From: Nymphaea colorata
Taxonomy: Eukaryota > Streptophyta > Magnoliopsida > Nymphaeales > Nymphaeaceae
Length of the DNA: 64,000 nt
Direction: 5' to 3'
Assembly (NCBI RefSeq): GCF_008831285.2
Contig: NC_045146.1
Location: 16,693,289 to 16,757,288, forward strand
The notes below the pieces were generated by a model. It ran no database searches. It was given only the letters and a program-made list of their open reading frames with translations, and was not told where the DNA came from. Below are positions 49,121 to 62,083 of this stretch, in pieces (the stretch's first letter is position 1; each line of letters starts with the position of its first letter). The translations under genes were made by a program, and so were the position numbers.

Positions 49121-52100
49121 ATGGCGTTGATTACGCGCCTTTGGGCTCTACTCTGCGTAGGCCTTCTTTGCGATCTTTGTTTCTGCCGTGAATTATACAG
49201 AGGTTCGGAGGTTGGTGGTGGTGGTCGTGTCGGCCTGCATCTGAACCAGGGCGTCCTCGGCGGTCGTGGATCGCCGATGATCTTGCCGCTGGTTCTGACG
49301 CCCGCCAACTTGTCGTGGCAATTCATCAGAGAAGAGCACCGCCGGAAGGCGCAGGCGACTGACTCGCATCAGATATCGAATGCCCACATGAAGTTATACG
49401 ACGATCTTCTCCTTAATGGGTAAAATTTTGCGTTTTTGCTAGATAGTTCTTGTCTCTTTCTATAGTACATGGAAAGATCTTGCTTGTTTTCCTTTTTTGG
49501 TCGATAGCGATGCTTGAACGCGGATCAAATAGCTGTGACTAGAAAATGCATCAGAAAGAGAATATACTTGTTCGAATTGTTGGGATGTGTTATATACAGT
49601 ATCAAGCATTGCGGATGGGAAGCGTAATGTATCTTCGTTTTTGTGCAGGTATTACACGACTAGGCTGTTTATTGGAACACCTCCTCAAGAATTCGCACTT
49701 ATAGTCGACTCAGGCAGTACTGTTACTTACGTCCCTTGCGATACTTGTGAACAGTGTGGAAATCATCAGGCAAGTACAGGTTAAACTTCGAATTCTAGTG
49801 AGAAGTTTTAAATGGAAAGGACAGTCTTGTGCTAAAAATTTGTGTGGGAGGAGGTGGGGAGACTGTTCAGATAATGTGTATATCACAGGACAGTAATCGA
49901 ACATGAATCCTAGAGAAAAATCTGAAATGGGCTTTTCCATTTTTGGCTGTGTGACATCCTACTCAGCGATGACGATATTGTCACATGCCTTATGCACTAC
50001 CGAGTGAACTAGGAATTCAACCGTTGAGTTCCTTATTAAGATTGATTTGGAAGAGAAGGTCCTAGATAGGTTGCTAATGTTAAGGAAAAACTAATTTGTA
50101 AGTGCGTCATTCCCTTAAGCTTTATCTCCCCTTTAAGAATGTGGTTTGGTTATAATGTGTTTGCGGGTGGAAACAACTATGTTATCATCTCAAACATTAG
50201 AACGACCTTATATCAATTATGTAAGAAACAAGTAGGGGAGAGCACCAACATCAAACATTTTTAGGGAGTGCCTTTATTTGGTCGATTTAGTTGTGTAAAG
50301 ATGTAGATATAGGAGATTGGACTTCTGGTTTTCTGTTAAAGAATGTACTGTAGGAATAAAATGAACTGCCTTTGGTTTGGTTTCTTTATTGATCTAGATT
50401 TCACTAGGCAGATCTTATCAATGTGGGTGACAATTGGATTAGGAGTTACAGTTTGGCAGGAAAGTTGCATCGTTTTGTTGTCTTATCGTTTTGTTGTCTT
50501 ATGAAACCTCCAAAGTCTAATAATGTAACAGGAAAAAAAAATCCATTTGCATTTTTCCTTTTTCTTTCTTTCAAATGATAAAAACAGAATTTCTTCATGC
50601 CCTTCTCTTTACCGTTTTTTTTTCAGTTATGAATTGAGTGCAGTAAAGATACACCAGGCCTTGTTTGATAGCTGGGCAGATCTTTTGCTTTGGCAGCAAA
50701 GTTTTACCAAAAGTAGTGGAAGCCACCTTTTTTTTCATAATCTATCAAACATCGCAGAGCTTTTGCTAGACAAAAAGAAGGCACTGGTTGTTATTTCAAA
50801 AAATATTTGATGCCTGATGTAGTTTCTCTTTATATTGGTGCATTTATTATGTTCTTTTTTCCTCATATAACAATTTTATCCTCACTTTTTCATTAACAAT
50901 TTACATTTTTGAATTATTTTGGTGGTCAGGATCCTAAGTTCCAAACCAGTCAATCCAGTACCTACGAGCCAGTGAAGTGTAATATTGACTGTACTTGCGA
51001 TAAAGATAATGCGCAGTGCACTTATGAAAGGCAATATGCAGAAATGAGTTCCAGTAGTGGTGTACTAGGTAAAGACATTGTGTCATTTGGTAATGAGAGT
51101 TCTCTTAAACCACAGCATCTTGTTTTTGGCTGTGAGAACTCAGAAACTGGTGATCTATACAGTCAGCGTGCTGATGGAATTATGGGGCTGGGACGAGGTC
51201 AACTTAGTATCATGGATCAACTTGTGGAAGAGGGTGTAATAAGTGATTCGTTTTCTTTATGTTATGGAGGGATGGAAGTTGGTGGGGGTGCAATGGTTCT
51301 AGGTGGAATTTCCCCTCCTCCTGGAATGGTGTTTTCTCCATCAGATCCTGGTCGCAGGTATTGTTGCCAATTAAATTTCAGAGACGTCATGATTCTCGAT
51401 TTCCTGACATGTACATTTAGTAATATCGCACATTTACTCTAGTTTTGGGGTGGAAACAGTCCTTATTACAATATTGAGCTGAGGGAAATGCATGTAGCTG
51501 GAAAGAAGTTGCAGTTAAATCCAAGTATATTCAACGGCAAACATGGTACGGTTCTGGATAGTGGTACAACATATGCTTACCTACCAGAGGCAGCCTTTGT
51601 TGCATTTCGAGATGCTGTGAGTGCTCTCTCTGTCTCTCTCTCCATCTCTTCCCCTTCTATCTAATTGCAATGGCAACATATACAAAGGGTGGATACAACT
51701 TAAGACAATGCTCTCAATTCTCAAGGGTAGAAATTTGTGTAGCACATACACTTGGTGGTAAGGCAACATTACATAGAATGAGAAGCTTGGACTGCAGTCC
51801 TATATCTTGGAATATTTCTTTTATAGATCTTGCTTTTCCCTCTGGCTGTTATATGTACTTGCTTATTTTTTTGCTTGCTTTAATTTTTATTCTCAATGGT
51901 AGATATTCAAAAGCCTTCAGTCCCTCAAGCGAATTCCGGGCCCAGATCCTTCATATCATGACATTTGTTTTGCTGGAGCAGGAAGGTGATGGATCTTGCG
52001 TCTTGTTCTCTTGCAATTCCTTCAAAAGATTTTAGAGCTTTGTGGACCCAAGTTGGATGTCTACATTTCATACTTAATGAAAAATATATTATACACTTGA

Positions 52101-53351
52101 ATGCCAACCATGGATGTTATATTCATTTTGATGTTTTCATTTCTAAGAGCATAACAGTTGACTATGTCAGCCATACTCATGTGACATAAGAGAGCACATA
52201 CTACAACCTACTTCTGACTAAGTCCTGGTTTGTTAGGGTTTTGTGCATCATGCATTATTGTCATTAATGTATTTATGAAGTTTGTTCCTGACTATTTCAT
52301 TGGATGCAATCAGTGACATCTCCCGACTCTCAGAGACATTTCCCACAGTCGACATGGTATTCAGCAATGGGCAAAAACTATCTCTGTCTCCTGAAAACTA
52401 TTTATTCAGGGTAATTGTTTTTTTCATTACTGTGTGTCGTCTTGTTCTAGAAGCCTGATTGGTTGGTTTTATTCATTCTTTGATATGTTCATGGGTCTTA
52501 TTTCTGTTTACAATGTTGAACAAACTTTCTGATTCTATCTTATCTATGAAAAAAAAAAAAAAAGCATTCCAAGGTGCATGGTGCCTACTGTCTGGGAGTT
52601 TTTCAGAACGGGAGAGATCCTACAACCCTTTTGGGAGGTATTTCTATCTATATGTGTTTTCATTTTGCAGCATCACAACTAAGATTGTATAAATTTCATC
52701 ATAAAATGAGATTGTGATAACATGGTTCTGGCTGTTCAAAGTGCTTGGCTTAAGCTTTGTATAGTTCATCTTGTGGCTTCTTAATTATGGTTATATATAT
52801 TTTTTTCCCTAGAAAATAAGGCCCTTCTGCTTGACCAGATTGGCTGGGTTGATTTAACATGTGTTCCTCCCATTCTTTTCGGTTTTCATCATCATTACAT
52901 GCTTAAAGCTCATAAGCAAGGGTCTCATGTTGCCTGGTATGGCATATAGGGATGCAAATAGGTCAAATCTGGGACTGAATATATTGCTGCTTGGGTTAAA
53001 ATTTGATCCTGCACAGCCGGACATGTCAAAACCCTCATCAAAAATCCATTTGCACTTCCTATGGCATGTACTGTGAGGCCTGATTCTTGAATTATTACTT
53101 CTCACCAGGCTTGAACATCTACTTTTTACCTCAGCTTAATTGAACCCAAACAAGTTTGAACCTTTACTTTATCTACATGGTTTGCCTGGCAACATGCACT
53201 CAATGCATTTGCCCATGTGTCTCAAGGGATGTAGAATGTCATTGATTCAAATTTCTTTACTCACAAAAGCATGTTTTTATGTTGCAAAATAAAATATGAA
53301 ACACGTACTTAATATGCAATCCATGTCGGATGTGTGTCTCCAATCAAAAGG

Positions 53352-53383
<32 letters not shown>

Positions 53384-56300
53384 CCTGACTACTGCAAAAC
53401 CGATATTCTCCGACCACTCTATCTCTTTCTTCATTAAATGCTGAAGAAAATATATTCAAGGAAAAAAGGGAGAGAGTAGTTAGGGAATGTCATTTTGCAG
53501 TAGTCAGGATCCATGTTTCCACGTGTGTGTATGCATGTGCATGTGGAAACTCTATCTTGACAACTCCATGTATGAAACACCATCACAACTCCTCTTCATC
53601 TATCATTTGATACTACGAAAGCAAAAATTCAATAAGGAGAAAGATACAGAGTTGTCAGTGTGCCAGGATCACACTTTTGTATGTGCATGTATGCTTGTGC
53701 AATTTCCTAAAAAATTGCTTGTTTATCAAGGCTTTATCGTGTGAAAAGCTATTTACATACTGGTCAAACTGAAAGCCTTTTTGTGCAACTTAAGGTCCTT
53801 CACATCCTCACATTAATGAGGCAATATTGAAAAATCTCATGGAATATGTGGGATTCCATTGGTGATTGATAATGTAGCATTATGCAGGGATTATTGTGCG
53901 CAACACTCTAGTAACTTATGATCGTGCAAATGAAAAGATTGGATTTTGGAAGACCAATTGTTCAGAATTGTGGGACAGACTTCAACTTAATGAAGCACCT
54001 CCATCAGCAGAACCGCCAGCTCCTGAGAAGAACTCAACCATGCCGAGCTTACCGTCTATGCCTCCTAGTCAACCACCAATGTCTTCCGCTTCAGGTCTTC
54101 TAGTATGCAAATGGATGTTAATTTTCATTGTACTATTTTGGAGCTACATAACCAAAGCTGATGAAAATCAATGTTCTGCAGTAATTTCATAATCCAAGTC
54201 TTACTGCCAGTGGTTGTATAATTAGAATATGCATGCCTATGTACACAATGGGCAATATCAGATTTCATTTGCTGTAATTGATTTTTTCCGTAAAAAATGA
54301 ACTTTTGAGGCTTCAGTATGCACAAAACTCTGGCCCCTTGATATGAGACCTTATGAAAACATATTCATATCGTATCCGACATTTGAACAGGTGATTTTTC
54401 AATATCAACCATGTAAGAAATAATTGGTTATGTGGGACTTGAGTATGTATGACTCGGTTGCCCACCTATTAAATAAAAGTTTGATATTTTGACGTTCTGG
54501 AGTTCGACGAAACCTGTGCTCAGATTGGCTGTGGTAAGCTGTGTTATTGCATGTGCAAGTTCATGTACCTCTACTGAACATTTTGGATGTGAATTTGACC
54601 AAAACAAATTCTGGATACTATACATTTTAGGGTAATCAGGTACTTTGTCTGATTCATATTTACATAATTTTTATGCTTCTTTTGGTTGTTCTCTAGCAAT
54701 GCATAATCAATTCCTGCTGCTTTGATGGTTCTATGGCAATTCACAACCTAAAAGTACTTTCTGTTTTGTGCACCTAAATAAGTAATAGCTATGCTAACCT
54801 TCATGCTTTGCTGCAAGTTCATGTGCATATTTTGGTCCATATGAGAGGCGGCAGTATATGCTAGATTTCACAAAACTGGTCTGTGTACTTCGTAGATTAT
54901 TGATTTAATTTTCTTGAATGGAGTCTGGGTGGGCTGCTCTTACTTTTGTTAAACATTCAATATTATCAGCTCTTATGCCTAAGCTGTGAATACTCACACA
55001 AATGACAATATCAATTTAACTACTGTGAAATGCAGACTCAAAATAATATGAAGTACCAATTTAACTACTAAGGGAATGATTAAATTATGTTTTATCACTG
55101 TTTACATTTCTGAAGTTAATATGATGCTTGCCTGTGACAGGAATTATTGAAATTAAGTTTTTTGTGCATCTCCCTCTCTCTCGCTCTCTCTCATTCACAT
55201 ATGTATACATGCACATTCACACAATGTATACTTTTCTAAGTGTGTTCAGTCAGTAACTAGTGCTAGTAAAAAGCAACATCTTACCGAAATGTGCTTCTGG
55301 AAATATGCAGTCATAGGGGGGTGTTTGACAATATTGAATTTTGATTATAGAATTAAAATTCTAGAAACAAAATTCTACCTCAAACTCGAATTGGAATGAA
55401 AATTCCAGTTCTGGTTTCCCTTTCTGTTCAGTAGTCTGGAATTTTGATTCCAGAATCGAAAACGACGTGTTTGATAAAACATGAATTAAAATTGTATAAT
55501 TGATGAATTAAAACCTTCATGACATCTACCCCAAAGAGAGTTAAAAAATTCTAAAATTCTGGAATCATAATTCCACCCCTAGGGTAAAATCGCAATTATG
55601 GAATTTTGGTTCAGGAATGAACTTATAATTCTGGAATCAAAATTCTTTGTTTGATAACATAATCCCATTCCATCAAAAATAAAAATTTTAATTCCAGAAT
55701 TCCACATTTCCGCCCTCATCAAACAACCCCTAGGGCTCTGTTAGCATTCGTATTATGCTTAGGATAGTTAGGTCTGTGCTTTTCTGTGCTATCATGCTCT
55801 ATTATTGAATTGTTCATATTGTTCAGGTAGCACACAAAGAGTTGGATTCATAAGATTTGTACTTCATCTGACCATAAAGCTTTCCGACCTCATCCCTCAC
55901 ATTCATGAACTTGAAGAAAGCATTGTACATGAATTAGAAGTGAACTCATATCAGGTCAATTTTCAGTGTTCTTTTTTGTTAAACCAATTGTTACACCAGG
56001 GGATTATCTAAACTTATTCCATGATGAACAATTTCAGGTCCGCATAGTAAACTTTACAGGTGATGTTAGTGGTTCAGTTGTTAGTTGCTCAGTATATCCA
56101 GATGGTTCCACTGGTTACATATCAAATGCGACTGTAGAGGTAGCATTCTTATTTCGCATGTACCTTTTGATGGTTGATAAATATTACTTCATCACCATCT
56201 TCTGTCTTTTACCTGCCATGTAACAGCTGCATTGTATTTGCAGAGAATACACACTCTAGTGGCTGAACATCGTATGAACCTTCCTAGTACATTTGGGAGC

Positions 56301-58329
56301 TACAGGTTGCTAGGTTGGGAAATTGATCAGCCTTCTGAAAGGTACTTGTTTCTACTGGTGCAAAGTAAATAAGAAATATTATCCGCTAGTTATGTTAAAC
56401 TGGTTTGTGGCTTATGTTAGACTTTCTACTACAGCAAGCCTCTATGATTTTTTGCCAAAAATATTAATCTTCATTCACTACATTTTCATCAACAGGATTA
56501 TGTTGCATATTCATTTAAAATCATGCTGTAACCTAGGACTGGCAAATGAGTGTTTGTCTATAAGAACTCGCACATAGTACTCATGTTGTTTATAAACATA
56601 AATGACCTGGTAGCCTAGCATGATCTAAGTCCAGCTCGTGTGGTCTTGTCACTTGTCAGCAAATAAAATTTTACATGTACAATTTTATGTGTTATTAATG
56701 TTTGCAACATGTTGTGCTCTACACTTGGTACATTTTATATTATCAAATTTTAAGAACGATATCTAGAAGTAAACCTCTTGTAAAGCAGGCAGGAATGTGG
56801 TCAGTTTTTTTCACAAAAGTGGAGCCATTGTCACAAATATTAATGGGTTTTAAACAATGAGGATTTTATCGGGTATTTTTTGGTAAGCGGAAAATCTCGG
56901 GAAAAATTTGGCAATTTTTTATAAAAGAAAAAAATTCATAAAAATTAAGAAAAAGTAAATAAATGAAAACTAACAAAAAAACATAAAAAATAACTTTATA
57001 AAATGATACGGCTATGTTTTAAGTAATGATAGAAATAATTTAATTGAAGTTTTAAATTTTAAGGCAAAATTAACATATAACAAGAAAAAAATGTGACAAA
57101 AACGCCAAAAATTCATTTTAGAGTTTTTTTAAGGGGAAAAAGACAGTTTTTTTTCTTAAAGGATGGGTTTTCTGTGACAATGGGTGGAGCTCATTCTCCA
57201 TTCATTGATGGACATTCATACTAATTAATGTGGCTGAACCTATGTCACATGAGTGCGGGGTGCGGGTGCCGGAGCGGCACATTCCAAAAAATTTAGGTGT
57301 GGCAATGCGGCGAGGGTATTTTATTATTATTATTATTATGATTAATTTATTATAAATATAACAGAATAAGCATGTATATGTTATTATTACAATTTAATTA
57401 TTAATGTATGTAACATAGTTGCATAATTGTATTGCATAGGAAAATATCAGAACAACATATATTATATATAATATATTATATATAGTAATTTAGTAATATG
57501 ACATACTAACAGTCTAACATAAAAAACAGAAATTGAAAATTTGAAATTAAAACTTCGAAAGAACAACACTAACCACGGCTGGTTGGCTGCACAATGCATA
57601 TATAAAAAGGCTTATATTATATATTATAAGCTTATAACATACAATATATCACTATATTAGTTGCAAAGTATATATGCACGGCTGCCATATGTACACGACT
57701 GACAATACATAATTATATATTGTTAGTTGAACTTTGAAACTTTTATGGTAGATTCAGGAACAACTGAACAAGCATCCAAAATAAAATGCTAAAATGTATA
57801 CAACAATAATACCAAAAAATGGGACACATTTAGACCAGATGATGGTTGACCGCACCCGACTCGAGTTTGACGCGAGTCGGGTGTGTGTCAGAAATGGACA
57901 AATATAGTCTGGTGAGGCTGACCGCATCCGACTCACGTTAATTAGGCTCAGGTGCGAGTCGGAGCCGCACCCATGTCTGGGACGCACTCGACTCGACATG
58001 ACTCGGGTGCGGCAGTAAAATAGAAGAGTCTGTGTGACTTAGGGCTGAACAAACTATTTAGCTTGTTTGGCTTGTTACTACTAGCACTCAAATTTGCACA
58101 TGGATCCTGACACGGTATCAGGCTCTAGTGGCCTTAGAAAATTAGGTGCTCAGACTTATGGGGGAGAGAGAGACAGAGGAGACAAAAACCATAACTCCTG
58201 TCACTTGACCCAGTTAGGGCAACCCCTTAGCCGAACTGACTGGTAGGTAGTGCCCATGGAAATTGAACCTAAAACAAGTTACTTGGCGTGCTGCAGGCCC
58301 GACCAGCTATGCTACACTCACACAGTGCG

Positions 58330-58360
<31 letters not shown>

Positions 58361-58946
58361 GACCTCTTCTTTGCCCAATTCACATCAATCTCAGGTTTAT
58401 GACTAGGTTTAACTCTTCAATTCTCCAGAACTGATATCAAAGAAAAATGAGCTTCCAAGTATTTAATACATTATCTCTAGTGGACATTTTTTTGTAAGAG
58501 ATACTTGAGTGTCAGGCGCATGGCACGAAGTCTCCACTTTTCTAGACATTTTATTGTTCCAAAAAAAATGAAATGCCCATGCAGTGTCAAGGAATGTCAA
58601 AATGAAAACTGGAGTCCAAAAATGTTAAATTTGTAGACTAGACTTTTCTCATTCTTTTTTCTGCAGTCTGTAGGACACTTTCTGCAGCAAGACCTGCTTG
58701 CTATGGCTGCAACCCTGCACATAGTCTGATGCTTTTAGAACCTTTTGCCGTTTTCTTTCTGTATAATTTAGGACGTGGCTGCAACGGCACATGTTGGTTG
58801 TGATCGCGGCAACTATGCTAGTTGTTATGCTGATTTCTTCAGCTTTTATTGGATGGTATGTTTGGAGGCGACATTCACAAGCGGCACTGGGGGCCTACAA
58901 ACCCGTGGATGCTGTGGTTCCCGAGCAAGAGCTTCAACCCTTATGA
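49121..58946 (+). CDS. Membrane-anchored nepenthesin-like aspartic protease (A1 family)
   Basis: Twelve exons: 49121-49419, 49649-49769, 50930-51357, 51460-51616, 51903-51985, 52314-52410, 52565-52637, 53888-54094, 55827-55954, 56038-56139, 56244-56341, 58772-58946. All phases close, giving 655 aa. Residues 1-22 are a signal peptide. The first catalytic motif is DSGS at Asp120 (ALIVDSGSTVTYVPC); the second is DSGT at Asp316 (GTVLDSGTTYAYLP). The plant-specific cysteine insert CDTCEQCGNHQ, the FGCENSETGDL, GIMGLGRGQLSIMDQL and FSLCYGGMEVGGGAMVLGG segments match the Arabidopsis At3g50050-like group. After the protease core comes a Pro/Ser linker (540-560), a conserved C-terminal domain of unknown role, and one membrane helix at about 605-628 with a short basic tail, so the enzyme is probably held facing the lumen or apoplast. 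Intron 2 uses a GC donor (CAG|GCAAGT). Intron 6 ends in an A15 run before AG. Exon 8 ends at a weak GTCTTC donor. Confidence 0.95.
53384..53508. mobile_element. 125-bp MITE in protease intron 7
   Basis: Perfect 17-bp terminal inverted repeats, TCCTGACTACTGCAAAA, at 53384 and in reverse complement ending at 53508. Homology fades further in (CTCT-rich against GAGA-rich). A (TG)n run abuts the left end. The superfamily is not clear. Confidence 0.75.
55314..55732. mobile_element. 420-bp MITE in protease intron 8
   Basis: Ends are TAGGGGGGTGTTTGACAA and, on the opposite strand, TAGGGGTTGTTTGATGA. The interior is an array of AATTCTAGAATT/GGAATTTTGATT-like variants in both orientations, so the element can fold on itself. 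TA may be the target duplication. Confidence 0.75.
57253..58020. mobile_element. GTGCGGG-type repeat, probable non-autonomous DNA transposon
   Basis: Starts near GTGCGGGGTGCGGGTGCC with TTCCAAAAAATTTAGGTG and ends near GACTCGGGTGCGGCAG, with several CCGCACCCGACTCG/CGAGTCGGGTG subterminal motifs in both orientations. Such subterminal GTGCGG repeats are common in plant hAT-like elements; that class is inference. It lies in protease intron 11, next to a (TTA)n run at 57322-57340. Confidence 0.4.
58100..58325 (-). mobile_element. tRNA-derived SINE in protease intron 11
   Basis: On the minus strand a Pol III A box, TAGCATAGCTGG (58314-58303), fits TRGYNNANNNGG exactly. It is followed about 45 bases on by a B box GGTTCAATTTCC (58269-58258) with one weak position. 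Downstream is a tRNA-unrelated body and a T/C-rich stretch (58150-58185). Both ends are approximate and no target duplication was read. Confidence 0.6.
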
Positions 58947-60117
58947 GGAAGTTCAGGTACAACGTACACTTCTTCCCAAAAGCCATTCTTCTCCTAACAC
59001 TACTAGGGTGTAAAAATTGGAGGTTTTGGAGATTGAGAGGAAATTGAACAGAACTTCTATAATCAAAAAAGGTTTATCATTTGATAGGGTTTCAGCATCA
59101 GTATTTGTAAAAACTCTGACTAGTATCAAAATTATGATAAATGCAATTTTTTTGGGGGTTATATCACAATTCGTGAGACTCTGAACTCTCTCTCTCTCTC
59201 TCTCTTGCTTTGTGTGTTTGTGGGTTCACCCAAATGAACGGGCTTGATCATAACAGGAGTAAATAGATCGAAAATACTTTGATCGTTACTCGTAATTTTT
59301 TACTTAAGCTCCATGATTATGAAAAATGTCAGAAAAATACTGCCCTCAAGTTGTGAATGCAGCGAGTCTTCCATTGATGCAACGTCTTGTATGATTGGTT
59401 TTGACTTTCAATGAAGGTGACATTCTGATAAAGAAATTGTTGCAAGAAAAAGTTTGCAAGAGCTCATAATCAGACAGTGGTGACTTGAAAATTACATTGA
59501 ATGCCTGCATCGGACGTAGGCTTGCAACTCAGGTGCCCCACAGCCAAAGAATCCTAGCCCTGCCACCGCCTCGCACTAGTAATCGTCCCCTTTGCATGCT
59601 TTACTGGCCACAAAAGATACATGGAGACTCTGTAACCTATCTTAATTTCTCATGAATAGAAGACCAATAATAAACGCCAGATTCTCAAAGGTGCTAGAAT
59701 AACAATTTGTGCATCATAATGCTAATATGGAAGTGAGAACGTAGTGAGGAAATCGTCTGAGATAGATGTTCTGTCTCGACCGCACATCTCAATTCAAAAA
59801 TAGCGGAGGACAGAGACCTCCATCAATACATGTTAAAGACCAAAGCTTTTCCAAAATCTCTATCTGACAGTATTTGACGGGTGAAGGCGTATTAGAGTAA
59901 GTCATGAACAAATGAACTCAAGGAGGGATCGAGGTGGCAAGGTGTACAAATAGCTAAGATATACAATTCAAAGTTTGGTATACAGAGCAGTATCTGATAT
60001 ATGCAGCTTGGGGTGGAACAGGGTAAGGATACCTTGTCCACTTGGTCCTAGGCCACCTCTGCCATCTTCATTGTAACCTCTTATGGCTTTATTGAAATCC
60101 TTATTGAGATCTTTTAG

Positions 60118-60282
60118 GGTCGTATGACAATTAGTAACACACTGTTACTGTCTCAGAAAAAACGAAGCAAACTCAGGAACACTTGTTATTATGATTCACA
60201 AATTTGTCCCATTTTTCGGGGGCTGATTTGTGATACAGTAATAGTATGTTAGCAATAGCGTGTTACTATTGCCAAATGGACC
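60118..60282. mobile_element. MITE-like element, GGGTC-ended family (copy 2)
   Basis: Begins GGGTCGTATGACAATTAGTA and ends, on the other strand, GGTCCATTTGGCAATAGTAA. Both ends then carry AACAC and TACTGT(A/C)TCA(C/G)AAA blocks in inverted positions. The end wording GGGTC...CATTTGGCAATTAG also opens the element at 23633. Confidence 0.6.
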
Positions 60283-60792
60283 TTTTTTTTATATTTCATC
60301 CTCTCTTGACTCTTGATGATGAAAAAATCTTGTTGATCCAAAGAAAATCGAGAGTTCAATATCAATCTCTTATTCTTTTGTTCTTTTGAATAAATGGAGG
60401 GGTGATGCCCCAGCCCAATTTTCATCTGCAGAGTTCAATATCCAAGGTGTATCTCAATTGCCAATTGACATGATGTGCCTAACGTCAGCTGGCTTGTGAA
60501 AACAAAAGTTCATTGTTACATTGGATTGGAAACTTGAAAGATAAAACGACAAAGCCCTAATCGCATTTGCATCACATGTGCCAAGGGGCAAGCGTCAAAG
60601 GTGATATTGAAAAAATAATTGTGGTTATTCATAATTCAAGCTTTCAGCGGAGAATCAATTTTTTTTTTAAGTTATTGTTTTATAAAGGAATATTTACAAT
60701 ATTTTGAAAATAAAAAAATGTTATTTTGAGTGCAGATTTGTAACACAGTGCTTTGATGAATAGCCAAACGTGGTGCATTATAAAATATCCCC

Positions 60793-60889
60793 TTATAAAC
60801 TAGTAATTCACTTGTACAGAAAACAAGGTTAATCTGTTCCGTTATAAACTAGTAATCACTTGTACAGAAAACAAGGTTAATCTGTTCCG
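60793..60889 (+). repeat. 49-bp tandem duplication
   Basis: Two adjacent copies of a unit beginning TTATAAACTAGTAAT and ending CTGTTCCG, differing by one inserted base. Confidence 0.95.
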
Positions 60890-61519
60890 TTCATTTAAAA
60901 AGATGAACCAGCTAAAGAGCGTGAGCCTAGTTTCGCCCAGATTTTTGCAGGAAGCATGCTGCATTTGTCTCTGCGTCTCGGAGATGCGACCGAAGATGTG
61001 GAGGCACTACCACTTTCATCTAGCTTTCATTTAATTCTTATATAAAACAAAGCAGACCGAAGGATATGGAGTTTTATTGTCACATAGGTTTGCCCACTTT
61101 ATTTAATGGGAAATGCATATTATAGGTTCTACGATCGTTGAATTCTTCGAAGTTCATTTATGAAAAATTAGAGCAGAAGCAAGAGGGGAAGACAAAGTGA
61201 ACATTTTTTTTCCTTCACTGAAAATTTTCTCTTATTTTGTTAACCTTTTTTCCTCTTCATAAGCCATACAAACTAAGCAACCCACAGACCTTTAAAATGA
61301 AAAAACATAAAATATTGATTAAGCACACCTCCTTAAGGATCATCAACGTGAAGACTATGACATGACAGTTTATTCATATCACACTACTACAGCCAGTGAA
61401 GCACATGACCATCTCTTCCTCCCAAAACACAGGGATGAAGCATTGCATGGTAAAAAGAGGAACACTAGAGTTTGTGAAATAGTGCGAGAGAAGGGGAGGG
61501 CGCTTGGTGCTTCTTCCCC

Positions 61520-61962
61520 TCAGGGGCATTTGGGTTTGCCTGAACCGCTCTTCTTGTCCCTGTAGCAGGGGCACTCGTCCTTGTTGCCATAGGTGCCCGA
61601 AGGGACACACTTGCACTCGGCACAGCACAGTCCACAGTACTTCATACACCTATCCTTCACCGCTGCCTTGAAGCACCTTATCTTGCACTTCATGTCACAC
61701 ATGTTCCCTGCAAGCGCGCAAACACATACACATCAACAACAACAGAAGGAAATAACTAAAAATGCCTAAGGAAAGAAGGGAAAGCTTCCACCAGAAGAAG
61801 GGTGAAAAGAGAAAATATTTAGGTGCCAACAAAAAATGGGAATGCCGTAAGCTCTGAAGGTAGTTGTAGCAGTGACTACAGACCATCAGGTAATGTTGCC
61901 TGTAAAGAAGAGGCCAAGCACAGCAGAACAAGAAGGATGATGGCAACGGAAGAGGGCTTCAT
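61520..61962 (-). CDS. GASA/snakin-type gibberellin-regulated cysteine-rich peptide
   Basis: Small secreted peptides of this plant family act in growth, redox control and defence in the apoplast. Two exons on the minus strand, 61962-61884 and 61707-61520, join as GATG|GG AAC and give 88 aa. Residues 1-22 are a hydrophobic signal peptide ([16 protein letters not shown]). After a very short linker, the C-terminal GASA domain (30-87) has all twelve cysteines in family spacing: [41 protein letters not shown] and a terminal KPKCP. The usual variable region between leader and domain is only about six residues, so the protein is at the short end for the family. The intron 1 donor GTCTGT is weak, but no other joins in frame. 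A longer in-frame start upstream was rejected because it lies 5' of the TATA box. Confidence 0.95.
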
Positions 61963-62076
61963 GTCTGGTGCAGAGGAAAGAAAGAAATTGCAGATGGAAG
62001 GAATAATCAGCTGAGGAAAAAAGAAGTTCTGTCGAGTGAGAATGTGAGATGGGTAGCAGAGGGGAGAGGAGTGCTT

Positions 62077-62083
62077 CTTATAG
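62077..62083 (-). promoter_or_regulatory. TATA box of the GASA gene
   Basis: CTATAAG on the minus strand, about 115 bases upstream of the start codon. It directly follows a (CT)n tract on that strand (62082-62096). Confidence 0.65.

Larger units (their letters stand above)
58947..61519. other. Intergenic between the protease and GASA genes
   Basis: Contains a CT tract at 59188-59204, a GGGTC-ended MITE-like element at 60118-60282 and a tandem duplication at 60793-60889. Otherwise AT-rich with no gene. Confidence 0.6.

Noticed and set aside
54426-54440. Pol III snRNA-type upstream element (AGTCCCACATA on the minus strand)
   Set aside because: The consensus is incomplete and there is no TATA box at the required spacing.
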